DNA from: Dechloromonas denitrificans
GTDB lineage: Bacteria; Pseudomonadota; Gammaproteobacteria; Burkholderiales; Rhodocyclaceae
NCBI RefSeq assembly: GCF_020510685.1
Contig: NZ_CP075185.1
Location: forward strand, 1,922,001 to 1,986,000
Direction of reading: 5' to 3'
Length of the DNA: 64,000 nucleotides
Below the pieces are notes generated by a model. The model was not told the DNA's origin. It did not search any database and saw only the letters and a list, made by a program, of their open reading frames with translations. Position 1 is the first letter of the stretch; every line of letters starts with the position of its first letter. Made by a program: the position numbers and the translations under genes. This document shows, piece after piece, positions 35,409 to 44,080 of this stretch.

Positions 35409-36419
35409 TTACCTGGCCTTGCCGCTGCGGTAGGCTTTCAGGTGGCCGACCACCTCGTCGAAGGTATCGGCCGGCACCAGCTTGCCGCGTATCTTCGGAT
35501 ACAGGCGCTCGGCCAGATCGTGCCATTCCTTCAACTGTTCGGCATTCGGCTTGTTGACGATCAGGCCGCGCTTCTTCATCGCCTCGACCGCTTCATCGAC
35601 CTCCTGCCGGGCCCGGGCCCGGATCTGCCCGCCGGCTTTCCGGCCGGCTTCGCGGACCACGGCCTGGGCTTCCGGGCTCAGGCCGTCCCAGGTCTTGCGG
35701 GTCACCACCAGGGCGCCGACGATGGGCGCCCAGTTGAGGTCGAGCATGTTCGGGGCGCTGGTATAGATCTGGGTCGCCAGCGCGAAGTAGGGCGTGGACG
35801 GCACGGCATTGATCATGCCGGTCTGGATGGCCGGCAGGATGTCGGCGGTTTCCAGCGGCACCGGCGTATAGCCCAGGCTCTTCATGATCTCCTGCTGCTC
35901 CAGCTCGCTGGCCCAGGCGAAGAACTTGACCTTCTTGTAGTCGTCGGGACGAACGGCCGCTTCCTTCGAGAAGAAGCGGACCCAGCCGGCGTCGCCCCAG
36001 GCGAGCACGACGAAGCCCTTGTCGAGGAAACGCTTTTCCATCGCCGGGCGCATTTTTTCCCGAACGTAATCGACTTCTTCCCAGCTGCGGAACATCAGCG
36101 GCATGTTCTGCAGCGCGGCAATCGACGGCTCGATTTCGCGCAGGCCGACCACCGACAGCAGACCGCCCTGCAACTGGCCGACGCGCATCCGGCGCACCAT
36201 GTCGGTTTCGCCGCCCTGGCTGCCATCGGGATAAACCAGGTATTTGGCCTTGTCGCCCTGGGTGCTCCGCCAGGCCTCGCCCAGCTCCATCAATTGCTGG
36301 TGGTACAGCGAGTTTTTCGGGGCCAGCGTCCCGATGCGCAACTGCTGGTCGGCCGCCGTTACGTTCAGTGCCAGCACGGCGCAAAGCAGTAGCCCAGCCC
36401 AGCGAAATGGTCTCTTCAT
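35409..36419 (-). CDS. dctP: TRAP transporter solute-binding protein, DctP type
   Basis: A 336-residue periplasmic protein with a signal peptide (about 1-22). The DctP fold is indicated by RIGTLAPKNSLYHQQ, GGETDMVRRMRVGQLQGG and the ligand-binding region around VPLETADILPAIQTGMINAV. It hands substrate to the fused permease encoded next. Because a TatT gene is linked, it probably belongs to the TatP subgroup, in which the binding protein forms a complex with TatT. Substrate cannot be read from the sequence. Confidence 0.92.
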   Translation of the reverse strand: MKRPFRWAGLLLCAVLALNVTAADQQLRIGTLAPKNSLYHQQLMELGEAWRSTQGDKAKYLVYPDGSQGGETDMVRRMRVGQLQGGLLSVVGLREIEPSIAALQNMPLMFRSWEEVDYVREKMRPAMEKRFLDKGFVVLAWGDAGWVRFFSKEAAVRPDDYKKVKFFAWASELEQQEIMKSLGYTPVPLETADILPAIQTGMINAVPSTPYFALATQIYTSAPNMLDLNWAPIVGALVVTRKTWDGLSPEAQAVVREAGRKAGGQIRARARQEVDEAVEAMKKRGLIVNKPNAEQLKEWHDLAERLYPKIRGKLVPADTFDEVVGHLKAYRSGKAR

Positions 36420-36448
36420 CGTTCTCTCCCTGATATTGGTCGGCTGGC

Positions 36449-37360
36449 TCAGAACAAGTCAGCCGTTTTGTCGAGCAGCCAGCGCGCCCGGCGGCGCATG
36501 ACCTCGTTTTGCAGCGTCAGCGGGCTGTCGGCCTGGTCCTTGATGGTCAGCGCCTGGTGCAGCAATTTTTCGAACAGGGCCTGGTCGCCGGCCGGCAGGG
36601 CGTAGGACTCGGCTTTGCCGAGCAAGGGGCCGGCACTTTTGCCGGCCGACTGGGCGATTGCCTGGTCGAACCAGCGCAGCGCCTGCGCCTGACTGCCGCC
36701 CGGGCGCGAGGCTTCGAAGGTCGCCAGCAGCCCGGTCAGTGCGCCGTCGCTCCAGGCCGGATCGACCGCCCAGGCAAGCTGCGCCAGACGCACGGCGAGC
36801 GGCAGATCGGCCACCACCTCGGGATCGTCCTTGCTCAGCGAAATCCAGCCACCCCAGGCGGCGGCGGCCCAGTAGGCGAGGCCGACCTGTTCCGGCTTGA
36901 GCGGCGGCCAGTCCTGCGGCTGCGGGCTGGCCAGGGCCCTGGCGAAACCCGGGTGCTCCTGTTCCAGCGCCTGCAGCGCATGGCGCTGGGCCCGTTGATA
37001 GAGTTTCGCCGCGCGCTGGCGCAGGCGTTGGGCGGCCCGGGCATCGCGGGCTTCGATCTGCTCGGCTTCGCCGGCGACGAAGGCGTAGGCATATTGCGTG
37101 AAGCCGCCGGCCACCGCTTCGGCCAGCGGACGATGCCCCGGCTGCTGGCGCAGGATCGATTCGGACAGTTTCAGGTAGAAGGCGCTGGCTTCACGGGCCA
37201 GATCGAGGTCCGGCTCGGCCGATTGGCCCTGGGCGGCGAGTTCGTCGGCGATGCCGCCGATCACCATCTGGCGGGGGGAGCAGCCACCGAGCAGCAGGCC
37301 GACGAGGAGCAGGGCGATGGCCGGGCGGGCGCCGCGGCGAGGGGAACGGACCGTTGTCAT
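36449..37360 (-). CDS. TatT-type TRAP-associated lipoprotein
   Basis: From ATG 37360 the product is 303 residues. Its signal peptide ends with LLGGC, a lipobox. The rest is helical and repeat-like, consistent with the TPR-like TatT family (WPPLKPEQVGLAYWAAAAWGG, LAWAVDPAWSDGAL). TatT proteins form a trimeric hub that binds the TRAP binding protein and may channel hydrophobic ligands. It is first in the operon, 29 bp before dctP. Confidence 0.85.
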   Translation of the reverse strand: MTTVRSPRRGARPAIALLLVGLLLGGCSPRQMVIGGIADELAAQGQSAEPDLDLAREASAFYLKLSESILRQQPGHRPLAEAVAGGFTQYAYAFVAGEAEQIEARDARAAQRLRQRAAKLYQRAQRHALQALEQEHPGFARALASPQPQDWPPLKPEQVGLAYWAAAAWGGWISLSKDDPEVVADLPLAVRLAQLAWAVDPAWSDGALTGLLATFEASRPGGSQAQALRWFDQAIAQSAGKSAGPLLGKAESYALPAGDQALFEKLLHQALTIKDQADSPLTLQNEVMRRRARWLLDKTADLF

Positions 37361-37430
37361 TCGCTGGAGGTGACAAAAAAGCCTCACACGGTAGCCAGCG
37401 AATGTTGCGGTGCCATGACATCGCACCGCA

Positions 37431-37452
37431 TGTTAATTGAATGGTTTTAACA
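37431..37452 (+). promoter_or_regulatory. AT-rich inverted repeat before the secretin gene
   Basis: TGTTAA (37431-37436) and TTAACA (37447-37452) are inverted arms in the only AT-rich patch of the gap between divergent tatT and the secretin gene. They may mark a promoter or regulator site. No confident -35/-10 pair was assigned. Confidence 0.25.
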
Positions 37453-37505
37453 CCACTGTAACGCGCCCTTTCTAGCATTGGCCGCTTTCCTCATGGTTCT
37501 CCACG

Positions 37506-39782
37506 ATGCAGCCCGGATTTGATGCTTGCTTGAAACGACGCGGTTTGTTCCTGCTCATGGCGCTGGCTCTTGGCGGTTGTTCGCACCCGGCATTCCGCGA
37601 AGGCTTGGCGGCGCTCTCGCTGGGCAAGAAGGAGGAGGGCATCAGTTCGCTGGAGAAGGCGGTACGCGACGAACCGCGCAACGCCGAAATGAAGGCCTCG
37701 TTGATTCGTCATCGTGGCGAAACGATCGATGGCTACCTTGCCGAGGCCGAGCGCCAGCGGGCGGCCGGTCAGCCGGAAGCGGCCGGCCAGGCCTACCGCC
37801 AGGTGCTCGCCCTCGATGCCGGCAATGCCCGAGCCCGGCAGGGCATGGAACAACTGGTGGCGGACCGGCGCAATGGCGAGCAGTTGCTGCAGGCCGAGCA
37901 ATTGTTGAAAAAGAGCGACCTGATCGGCGCCGAGCGGGTCATCCGCACCGTGCGGGCGCAGGACCCGCTCAACACCGGGGCGCGCCAGCTGCAACAGCAG
38001 GTCGATCAGCAGCGCGAGAAGGAGGGCAACGGGTTCTCCAACCCGGCCGTCAAGGCGGCGCTGGCCAAGCCGGTGGTGCTTGAATTCCGCGATGCGACGC
38101 TGAAGTCGGTTTTTGAAGTGCTGTCTCGTTCGTCGGGCCTGAATTTCGTCTTCGACAAGGACGTCAAGGGCGACAGCAAGGTCACGCTGTTCGTCCGCAA
38201 CAGTCCGCTGGAGGACATCCTGCGGCTGATCCTCAAGACCAATCAGCTGGAGAAGAGCCAGCTCAACGACAACAGCTTCCTGATTTATCCGAATTCCCCG
38301 GCCAAGGGCAAGGAGTACCAGGAGCTGGTGGTACGCAGCTTTTATCTCGCCAATACCGATGTCAAACAGGCGATGAGCCTGGTCAAGACGGTGGCCAAGA
38401 GCAAGGACGTGTTCGCCGATGAAAAGCTCAACCTGCTGATCGTCAAGGACACGCCGGAGGCGATTCGCCTGATCGAGCGGCTGATCGAGTCGCTCGACCT
38501 GGCCGAGCCGGAAGTGATGCTCGAGGTCGAGGTGCTGGAAGTGACGCGCAGCCGGCTCAACGAGTTCGGGCTGGACTGGCCGGATTCGATCGGCTACGGC
38601 GCCCTGCAGAAAGAAATCAGCACGCAGACGATCGCCAATGGCGTGACGCTCAACAATGTCACGCCCGGCGGCACGCTGGCGGCCGGTTTCGTCAATGCGC
38701 AGAAAATCGGCAGCCTGACCTCCTTTGTCGCCAACCCGGCCTTCACGCTGAACATCAAGGGCCAGAACGCCGACACCAATGTGCTGGCCAATCCGCGCAT
38801 CCGGGTCAAGAACCGCGAAAAGGCCAAGATCCACATCGGCGACAAACTGCCGGTCTTCACCACCACCTCGACTGCCAATGTCGGCGTCTCGGCTTCGGTT
38901 AACTACCTCGACGTCGGCCTGAAGCTCGATGTCGAACCGAATGTGATGCTCGACGACGAAGTGTCGATCAAGATCGGCCTGGAGGTGAGCAGTATCGCCA
39001 AGGAAATTGCCGGGCCGTCCAATTCGCTGGCCTATCAGATCGGCACCCGCAGCGCGAGCACGGTGCTTCGCCTGAAGAACGGCGAAACCTCGGTGCTGGC
39101 TGGCCTGATCAGTGACGAGGAGCGCAAGAGCACGAGCCATGTGCCGGGCATCGGCGAAATCCCCATCCTCGGCCGGGCTTTCGGCAGCCATCGCGATACC
39201 TCGTCGAAGACCGAGATCATCCTGCTGATCACGCCGCGCGTGCTGCGCAACATCCATCGGCCGGATTTCGGGCAACCGGCCTTGCCCTCGGGTACCGAAT
39301 CGACGATAGGCGCGCTGCCGTTGGCCATCAAGACGCAAGGCCCCAAGTCGCTCGGCATCAGCCCGCGCGGCGGCAGCGCGGCCGTCCAGCCGCCGCTCGG
39401 AACCCCTGGGGCTATCGTCGAAGTCGATGCGACGGCCCAGGCGCCGGCATCGGCGGTGGCCGAAGGTCTGCAGATCAGCGGCCCGGCCGAGGCAACCGGC
39501 GGCAGCGAGATCGATATCGGCATCGCCACGCCGGGCCAGGGCGCGCCGGTGATCGTCGATATCGCCTTCGACCCGACCTTGCTTGAAGCGAAACTGCCGG
39601 CCGCCAGTGGTGCCGGCCGGGTCAGCCTGCGCGTCGATCAGGGCCGGGGCAGCCTGCGTTTGCGGGCTTTGCCGGGCGCCAAGGGGGAAACCCGGGTCGA
39701 CGTGGTTGGTGCCGCGCTTGAAGGCGGCGAGGCGATTGCCGGCGCGGCTGGCTCGCATGTGCTGAAACTCAAATCGCCGTGA
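37506..39782 (+). CDS. secretin (GspD/PilQ-like) with TPR and cohesin-like domains
   Basis: A 758-residue outer-membrane secretin. The signal peptide ends in LALGGC (lipobox), followed by TPR-like helices (about 30-170), N-domains (about 190-320: LEFRDATLKSVFEVLSRSSG), and the secretin core (about 340-590: PEVMLEVEVLEV, VLRLKNGETSVLAGL, GRAFGS, then EIILLITPRVL). Residues about 650-755 form a cohesin-like beta domain (PVIVDIAFDPTLLEAKLPAA), not found in GspD. It opens an operon with three pseudopilins, but no ATPase, platform protein or prepilin peptidase is encoded nearby, so these must come from elsewhere. Confidence 0.88.
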   Translation: MQPGFDACLKRRGLFLLMALALGGCSHPAFREGLAALSLGKKEEGISSLEKAVRDEPRNAEMKASLIRHRGETIDGYLAEAERQRAAGQPEAAGQAYRQVLALDAGNARARQGMEQLVADRRNGEQLLQAEQLLKKSDLIGAERVIRTVRAQDPLNTGARQLQQQVDQQREKEGNGFSNPAVKAALAKPVVLEFRDATLKSVFEVLSRSSGLNFVFDKDVKGDSKVTLFVRNSPLEDILRLILKTNQLEKSQLNDNSFLIYPNSPAKGKEYQELVVRSFYLANTDVKQAMSLVKTVAKSKDVFADEKLNLLIVKDTPEAIRLIERLIESLDLAEPEVMLEVEVLEVTRSRLNEFGLDWPDSIGYGALQKEISTQTIANGVTLNNVTPGGTLAAGFVNAQKIGSLTSFVANPAFTLNIKGQNADTNVLANPRIRVKNREKAKIHIGDKLPVFTTTSTANVGVSASVNYLDVGLKLDVEPNVMLDDEVSIKIGLEVSSIAKEIAGPSNSLAYQIGTRSASTVLRLKNGETSVLAGLISDEERKSTSHVPGIGEIPILGRAFGSHRDTSSKTEIILLITPRVLRNIHRPDFGQPALPSGTESTIGALPLAIKTQGPKSLGISPRGGSAAVQPPLGTPGAIVEVDATAQAPASAVAEGLQISGPAEATGGSEIDIGIATPGQGAPVIVDIAFDPTLLEAKLPAASGAGRVSLRVDQGRGSLRLRALPGAKGETRVDVVGAALEGGEAIAGAAGSHVLKLKSP

Positions 39783-40273
39783 TGGGAAGGGGAAGGCCGG
39801 CATCGGCCAGCCGGGGCTTCACGCTGATCGAGCTGGTCGTCACCGTCGCCATTGTCGGTATTCTGGCCATGGCGGCGATGCCGATGATCGAGATGAATGC
39901 CAAGCGCCAGAAGGAAGTCGAGCTGCGCGCCGCGCTGCGTGAAATACGCGGCGGGATCGACGCCTATCGGCGGGCGGTGACCGAGGGAAAGATCGAAAAA
40001 AAGGTCGACGAAAGCGGTTATCCGCATCGCCTGGAAGACCTGATTCGCGGTGTCGACAACATCCTCGACCCCAATAAAGCCAAGCTCTATTTCCTCCGCC
40101 GTTTACCGCGCGACCCGTTCAACGACGACCCGGCGCAGTCGGCGGCGCAGAGTTGGGGCAAGCGCAGCTATGCCAGCCCGCCCGATGCGCCGCTCGAAGG
40201 GGCGGATGTTTTCGATGTGTATTCCTTGTCGGCGGGCCGCGGCCTGAACGGCATTCCTTACCGGGAGTGGTGA
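39782..40273 (+). CDS. GspG-like pseudopilin
   Basis: This 163-residue protein starts at ATG 39782, overlapping the secretin stop (TGATG). The prepilin motif RGFTLIELVVTVAIVGILAM gives peptidase cleavage after Gly and the conserved Glu at +5. The soluble domain contains paired RDPFNDD and YDVYS-like elements typical of major pseudopilin-like proteins. It probably forms part of a short periplasmic pseudopilus. Confidence 0.88.
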   Translation: MGRGRPASASRGFTLIELVVTVAIVGILAMAAMPMIEMNAKRQKEVELRAALREIRGGIDAYRRAVTEGKIEKKVDESGYPHRLEDLIRGVDNILDPNKAKLYFLRRLPRDPFNDDPAQSAAQSWGKRSYASPPDAPLEGADVFDVYSLSAGRGLNGIPYREW

Positions 40274-40276
40274 GCC

Positions 40277-40657
40277 ATGGCGGCGCGCAAAAAGGGCTTC
40301 ACGCTGATCGAATTGCTGGTCGTCATGTCGGTGATCGCCACCTTGCTGACCATCGCCGTGCCGCGCTATTTCCAGCATCTCGACCGGGCGCGGGAAGCGG
40401 CGCTGCGCGAGTCGCTGGCGGTGATGCGCGACGCCGTCGATAAATACCGCGGCGACACCGGCCGCTACCCGGAAACGCTCGAAGAACTGGTGACCAAGCG
40501 CTACCTGCGCAAGGTGCCACCCGACCCGATTACCGAAAGTACTGAAAGCTGGGTTCTCGTGCCGCCGCCGGACGAACCGGGCCAGCGCAAGGTCTGGGAC
40601 GTGCGCAGCGGTGCCGAAGGACAGGGACAAAACGGCAGCGATTACGCGACATGGTGA
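40277..40657 (+). CDS. GspG-like pseudopilin, second copy
   Basis: A 126-residue protein with the prepilin motif KKGFTLIELLVVMSVIATLL, conserved Glu+5, and a GspG-like domain (DKYRGDTGRYPETLEELV, then PPDPIT). It starts 3 bp after the previous pseudopilin. A short Gly/Gln-rich C-terminal tail follows WDVRSG. It is close in layout to the calcium-binding GspG family. Confidence 0.9.
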   Translation: MAARKKGFTLIELLVVMSVIATLLTIAVPRYFQHLDRAREAALRESLAVMRDAVDKYRGDTGRYPETLEELVTKRYLRKVPPDPITESTESWVLVPPPDEPGQRKVWDVRSGAEGQGQNGSDYATW

Positions 40658-41193
40658 ATTGCGCCGGGCCGCTGCCTTTTGCCGATAGAAGCCAGGGCGG
40701 TTTCACCTATCTCGGCCTGCTTTTCGCGGTGGCCATCGCCGGCATTGCGCTGGCCGGCACCGGCGCGCTGTGGCAACTGGAAAGCCGGCGCGAGAAGGAA
40801 AAGGAGCTGCTGTTCATCGGCGAGGAATTCCGCCGGGCGATCGGCAGCTATTACGACATTTCGCCCGGTGCCGATAAACAATATCCGGAAAAACTCGACG
40901 ATCTGTTGCTCGACAAGCGCTTCCCGATGCCGGTTCGCCATCTGCGCCGCCTCTACCGCGACCCGATGACGGCGGATGGCGCCTGGGAATTGATCAGGAG
41001 CCAGGGGCGGATCATCGGCGTGGTCAGCGCATCGCCCGGGAAACCGGTCAAGATCGCCGGCTTCCCGGCCGAGCAGCAGGATTTCGAGGGCGCCACCCGC
41101 TATGCCGAGTGGCGCTTCACCCACAGCGGCGGCAGCAACAATCCGGCACCCGCTGCCGGGGCTGCCGCCGGGCAGGGCGAGGGCGGGCGTTGA
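40651..41193 (+). CDS. atypical pseudopilin lacking Glu+5
   Basis: This 180-residue protein overlaps the previous gene by 7 bp. Its prepilin-like motif is GGFTYLGLLFAVAIAGIAL: the cleavage Gly and Phe+1 are there, but the usual Glu at +5 is Gly. Lack of Glu+5 is known for GspK-type tip pseudopilins. The soluble domain has EEFRRAIGSYYD and YPEKLDDLL, related to the other two, followed by an Ala/Gly/Pro-rich tail. It could cap the pseudopilus tip. Confidence 0.82.
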   Translation: MVNCAGPLPFADRSQGGFTYLGLLFAVAIAGIALAGTGALWQLESRREKEKELLFIGEEFRRAIGSYYDISPGADKQYPEKLDDLLLDKRFPMPVRHLRRLYRDPMTADGAWELIRSQGRIIGVVSASPGKPVKIAGFPAEQQDFEGATRYAEWRFTHSGGSNNPAPAAGAAAGQGEGGR

Positions 41194-41290
41194 TCGTTTC
41201 TTGCCATTGAAATAATTCCACAACGCTGGCGTAACCCGCCGCGCATATATTCATGTTCTTGATTGGCGTAGTCCGGAATAAAACAAAGTC

Positions 41291-42085
41291 ATGAACAAAT
41301 CCACCCTTTACGCGCTGCTGCTGGCCTGTGGCTTGCTGCCTGCCGCCCATGCCTTCGAGGAATCGCCCGCCGTGCCGGAACGTCTGCGACCCGGTGGCGA
41401 AGGCCGGCAGCGCGCCTTGCCCGAGCAATTTTCAGCTGTCGCCCAGCCGGCCTGGGACGACCGGCTGCCGGCCATTCCCGCCGCCACCGGCGAATTGATC
41501 GCGGCCAGCCGGGCCGGCCAACTGGAGGCGGTCAAGGAACTGCTGGCGGCCGGCGCCCTGCCCAATGCGCCGGATGCGCTCGGCGAACGGCCCTTGCTGG
41601 CAGCCGTGGCCGGCGAGCATGGCGAAATCGTGCGCCTGCTGCTGCAGCGCGGGGCCAGCCCCAACGTCAAGGGGCCGCAGGGCCTCGCCCCGCTGAGCAT
41701 GGCGGCGGCGGCCGGCAATCCCGGCATGGTCCGCCTGTTGCTGAAGGCCGGTGCCGTGGTCGATGCGCGTAGCGACAACCGCACGACGGCGCTGCACGAA
41801 GCGGTCCGATTCGATCATCCCGGGATTGTTCGCGAACTGATGGCGGCCGGCCCCGAGCTGGCCCGCTATGACCGCGAAGGCCTGCATCCGCTGGCCCTGG
41901 CCGCAGCCCTCGGCCGTCTGGCCTGCCTGAGCGCCTTGTTCGAGGCCGGCGTCGATGCCGATATCCCCGACAGGACCGGCCTGACCGCCCTCTACTGGGC
42001 GCGCCGCTACGACCAGGCGCTGGCCGAGGTCATCCTGGTTGAGCACGGCGCCAGCCGGGAAGCCTGGCCGATCGTGGTCGATTGA
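41291..42085 (+). CDS. exported ankyrin-repeat protein
   Basis: A 264-residue protein with a signal peptide (MNKSTLYALLLACGLLPAAHA). From about residue 60 it consists of ankyrin repeats, e.g. GELIAASRAGQLEAVKELL, then GERPLLAAVAGEHGEIVRLL and LSMAAAAGNPGMVRLLL. It is a periplasmic protein-interaction scaffold. It follows the pseudopilin genes by 97 bp and precedes the LuxR-type regulator, so it may serve the same export machine. Confidence 0.85.
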   Translation: MNKSTLYALLLACGLLPAAHAFEESPAVPERLRPGGEGRQRALPEQFSAVAQPAWDDRLPAIPAATGELIAASRAGQLEAVKELLAAGALPNAPDALGERPLLAAVAGEHGEIVRLLLQRGASPNVKGPQGLAPLSMAAAAGNPGMVRLLLKAGAVVDARSDNRTTALHEAVRFDHPGIVRELMAAGPELARYDREGLHPLALAAALGRLACLSALFEAGVDADIPDRTGLTALYWARRYDQALAEVILVEHGASREAWPIVVD

Positions 42086-42092
42086 TCCGGCG

Positions 42093-42869
42093 ATGGATAC
42101 CCTGATCACCCTGAGCCCGGTCGAACTCGAACGTCTGCTGATCACCATCGAGTCGTCGCAACAGGTGCATCGGCGGCATCAGTACTTCCTCTGGTCGCAG
42201 GGCGCGCTACAGAGTTTTCTGCCGCATGACGTGCTGGTCTTCGGGCATGGCGAGTACGGCACGCCGAATTTCCGCTGCGAAGTGCTGGCCCGCAACAATA
42301 CCTGGGAGGATAGGGCGCTGCATGCCGAACTCAACCGCCTGGTCCAGATGATGGTGGAAAACTGGCAGAGCAGCGGCCATATCCCCCGCTTTTTCGGCCC
42401 GGCCAGCGACGAGGGCGGGGCGGGCGGCAGCGTCATCGGCCAGGCCCTCGACCGGCTTGGCCTTGGCCACGCGCTGGCGCATGGTGCCAAGGAGTTTCCC
42501 GGCGACTGTTCGGGATTTTTCGTCTTCATGCGCATGGCCGATGCTCCCGGCCGCCGCCATGCCTACTTTGCCGAAATGCTGATGCCCTATCTGCACACCA
42601 CGCTGCACCGCATGCTGCAGCTGGAAAAGGAGATGCCGTCGCGCCGCCTGCGCCCCGGCCTGACGCTTAGCACGCGCGAAGCCCAGGTCATTTCGCTGGT
42701 CCGCGATGGCAACACCAACCAGCAGATTGCCAAAGTCCTCGAACTTAGTCCGCTGACCGTCAAGAACCATGTTCAGAACGTGCTGCGCAAGCTGGAAGTC
42801 GCCAACCGCGCCCAGGCGGTAGCCAAGGCCGTCAAGGCACGGCTGATCGGCGATACCGTCGGCAGTTGA
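42093..42869 (+). CDS. epsA: EpsA-like LuxR-family transcriptional regulator
   Basis: From ATG 42093 the product is 258 residues. The N-terminal ~180 residues match the domain of EpsA regulators linked to exosortase/PEP-CTERM gene sets (LSPVELERLLITIESSQQ, HDVLVFGHGEYG). The C-terminal LuxR helix-turn-helix is clear (STREAQVISLVRDGNTNQQI, LSPLTVKNHVQNVLRKL). LuxR-family dimers bind ~20-bp palindromes, and sites of that type recur in this window, two of them just downstream of this gene. It probably governs PEP-CTERM or matrix genes; the binding claim is inference. Confidence 0.8.
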   Translation: MDTLITLSPVELERLLITIESSQQVHRRHQYFLWSQGALQSFLPHDVLVFGHGEYGTPNFRCEVLARNNTWEDRALHAELNRLVQMMVENWQSSGHIPRFFGPASDEGGAGGSVIGQALDRLGLGHALAHGAKEFPGDCSGFFVFMRMADAPGRRHAYFAEMLMPYLHTTLHRMLQLEKEMPSRRLRPGLTLSTREAQVISLVRDGNTNQQIAKVLELSPLTVKNHVQNVLRKLEVANRAQAVAKAVKARLIGDTVGS

Positions 42870-42873
42870 AGGG

Positions 42874-42903
42874 CGGCGGATCGATTCCGCCGGCAAATTT
42901 TTG
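42874..42903 (+). terminator. probable intrinsic terminator of the LuxR gene
   Basis: CGGCGGA (42874-42880) and TCCGCCG (42886-42892) pair around TCGAT and are followed by GCAAATTTTT. The T-run is a few bases from the stem, so the call is moderate. Confidence 0.55.
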
Positions 42904-42997
42904 CCTGGCTGGCCCGGCCGCCGCCGCAATCCGGGTCGCTGCCCGAGCACCCGCCGGCAATATTACCCAGTGTGACAAAACGCGCCGCTTTCCCTGA

Positions 42998-43029
42998 GCC
43001 GAACGGACCGGTCGACTGGTCCGATCGGC
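42998..43029. promoter_or_regulatory. paired CTAGTCCG-family sites (copy d)
   Basis: Two related cores, GCCGAACGGACC and GGTCCGATCGGC, are arranged as a 32-bp imperfect palindrome (14 of 16 arm positions pair). Their centres are 22 bp apart, about two helical turns. The element lies between the EpsA-like regulator and a PEP-CTERM gene starting at 43240. Confidence 0.55.
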
Positions 43030-43239
43030 TGGAAAAAACCTCCCCAAGGCCCCGAACCCACGTCATTTCCCCTCCCTAAAGTGGCATCCGTCGACATGGC
43101 GGTTGTTGGTTGGTGCCGGGTGGCAAGCACAGTACCCGCGGTTTTGATGAGCGGGCACCCGCAGCAGACCCTCTCCGGACATGTCGCATGGTCGCCCGCA
43201 GGGGGTGATTTTCAATCTTTTTTGGATAGGGGTTTGTCA

Positions 43240-44013
43240 ATGAAATTTTCTCTCAAGACTCTTGCTGCCGCAGCCGTGATGGTTGTCGCCGCTTCCGGTG
43301 CGAACGCTGCCATCGATGCCGGCGCTACCGGCAACGGCGAACTGTTTTTCAATGTATGGGATGCCAGCGGCTCCTACACCCGTGACCTCAACATCACGAT
43401 CAACAGCTTTGAAGCCCTGGTTGCCGCCGGTGGCAGCCTTGACCTGAGCTTCACCCAGAATGCGACCTTCGCCACTTTCCTGGCCGGTGCTGACTTGGCT
43501 ACGCTGAAATGGAACGTTGTTGCCGCCGATGCCGTGAATCCCTTGCGTATCCTGACGACTTACACTGCGCCGGAAGTTGCCCCGCTCAAGGACAGCGTGA
43601 CCAAAGCGGCCTCAACCAGTGTGCGCAATTTTGCCTCTGAGGTTAACAAGGTTATTGGCGGCAACGATTCCGTCGCTGTGACTTCTGGCAGCGCGGCCTA
43701 TGCAGGCGCTAACGGTGTGTTTGGTGTCAAATTGGGCGATATTTTGAATTTCGAAACCACTGGCTCGCTGGCCAATAACAGCTTTGCCAGCGGCCTCGGC
43801 TTCATGCGTATCGATGCCAAGACGACTGGCACGGCCGCTTCCGCCTACAACGAGTACATGGATGGTACCTCCGTAGTCAATGTGTACCTCGACTCCAGCA
43901 AGACCCTGCATATCGCTGCTGCTGCGGTTCCTGAACCGGAGTCCTACGCGATGCTGCTGGCCGGTCTCGGCATGATCGGTTTCATGGCTGGCCGTCGCAA
44001 CAAGCGCGCCTAA
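43240..44013 (+). CDS. PEP-CTERM sorting-signal protein
   Basis: From ATG 43240 (GGATAGGGG upstream) the product is 257 residues: a signal peptide (MKFSLKTLAAAAVMVVAASG then ANA), a beta-rich extracellular body without Cys, and a C-terminal AAAVPEPESYAMLLAGLGMI helix with GRRNKRA. An in-frame ATG at 43081 is rejected because it would bury the signal peptide. The gene lies downstream of the paired palindromic site and 67 bp before the PstS-like gene. Confidence 0.9.
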   Translation: MKFSLKTLAAAAVMVVAASGANAAIDAGATGNGELFFNVWDASGSYTRDLNITINSFEALVAAGGSLDLSFTQNATFATFLAGADLATLKWNVVAADAVNPLRILTTYTAPEVAPLKDSVTKAASTSVRNFASEVNKVIGGNDSVAVTSGSAAYAGANGVFGVKLGDILNFETTGSLANNSFASGLGFMRIDAKTTGTAASAYNEYMDGTSVVNVYLDSSKTLHIAAAAVPEPESYAMLLAGLGMIGFMAGRRNKRA

Positions 44014-44080
44014 TTCCCTAGCGAAATAGCGGGCGTTCCGTTCGGGACGTCCGTGTAACACACCTTTCAGGAGTTAACCC

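Larger units (their letters stand above)
42870..43239. other. 370-bp intergenic region before a PEP-CTERM gene
   Basis: The region holds a terminator for the regulator gene, a double palindromic site (42998-43029), a small hairpin around GCGGGCACCCGC (43152-43163) and the GGATAGGGG ribosome site of the next gene. No small gene or clear -35/-10 pair was recognised. Confidence 0.6.

Noticed and set aside
37491..39803. 770-codon minus-strand frame opposite the secretin
   Set aside because: A GC-driven antisense shadow rich in Arg, Gln, His and Asp. The plus strand encodes an unambiguous secretin.
41267..41275. TAGTCCG half-site before the ankyrin gene
   Set aside because: Only one arm is present, and a 7-bp match is expected by chance in 64 kb of such DNA.
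43081..43239. N-terminal extension of the PEP-CTERM gene from ATG 43081
   Set aside because: It would place 53 residues before a clear signal peptide; GGATAGGGG supports ATG 43240.
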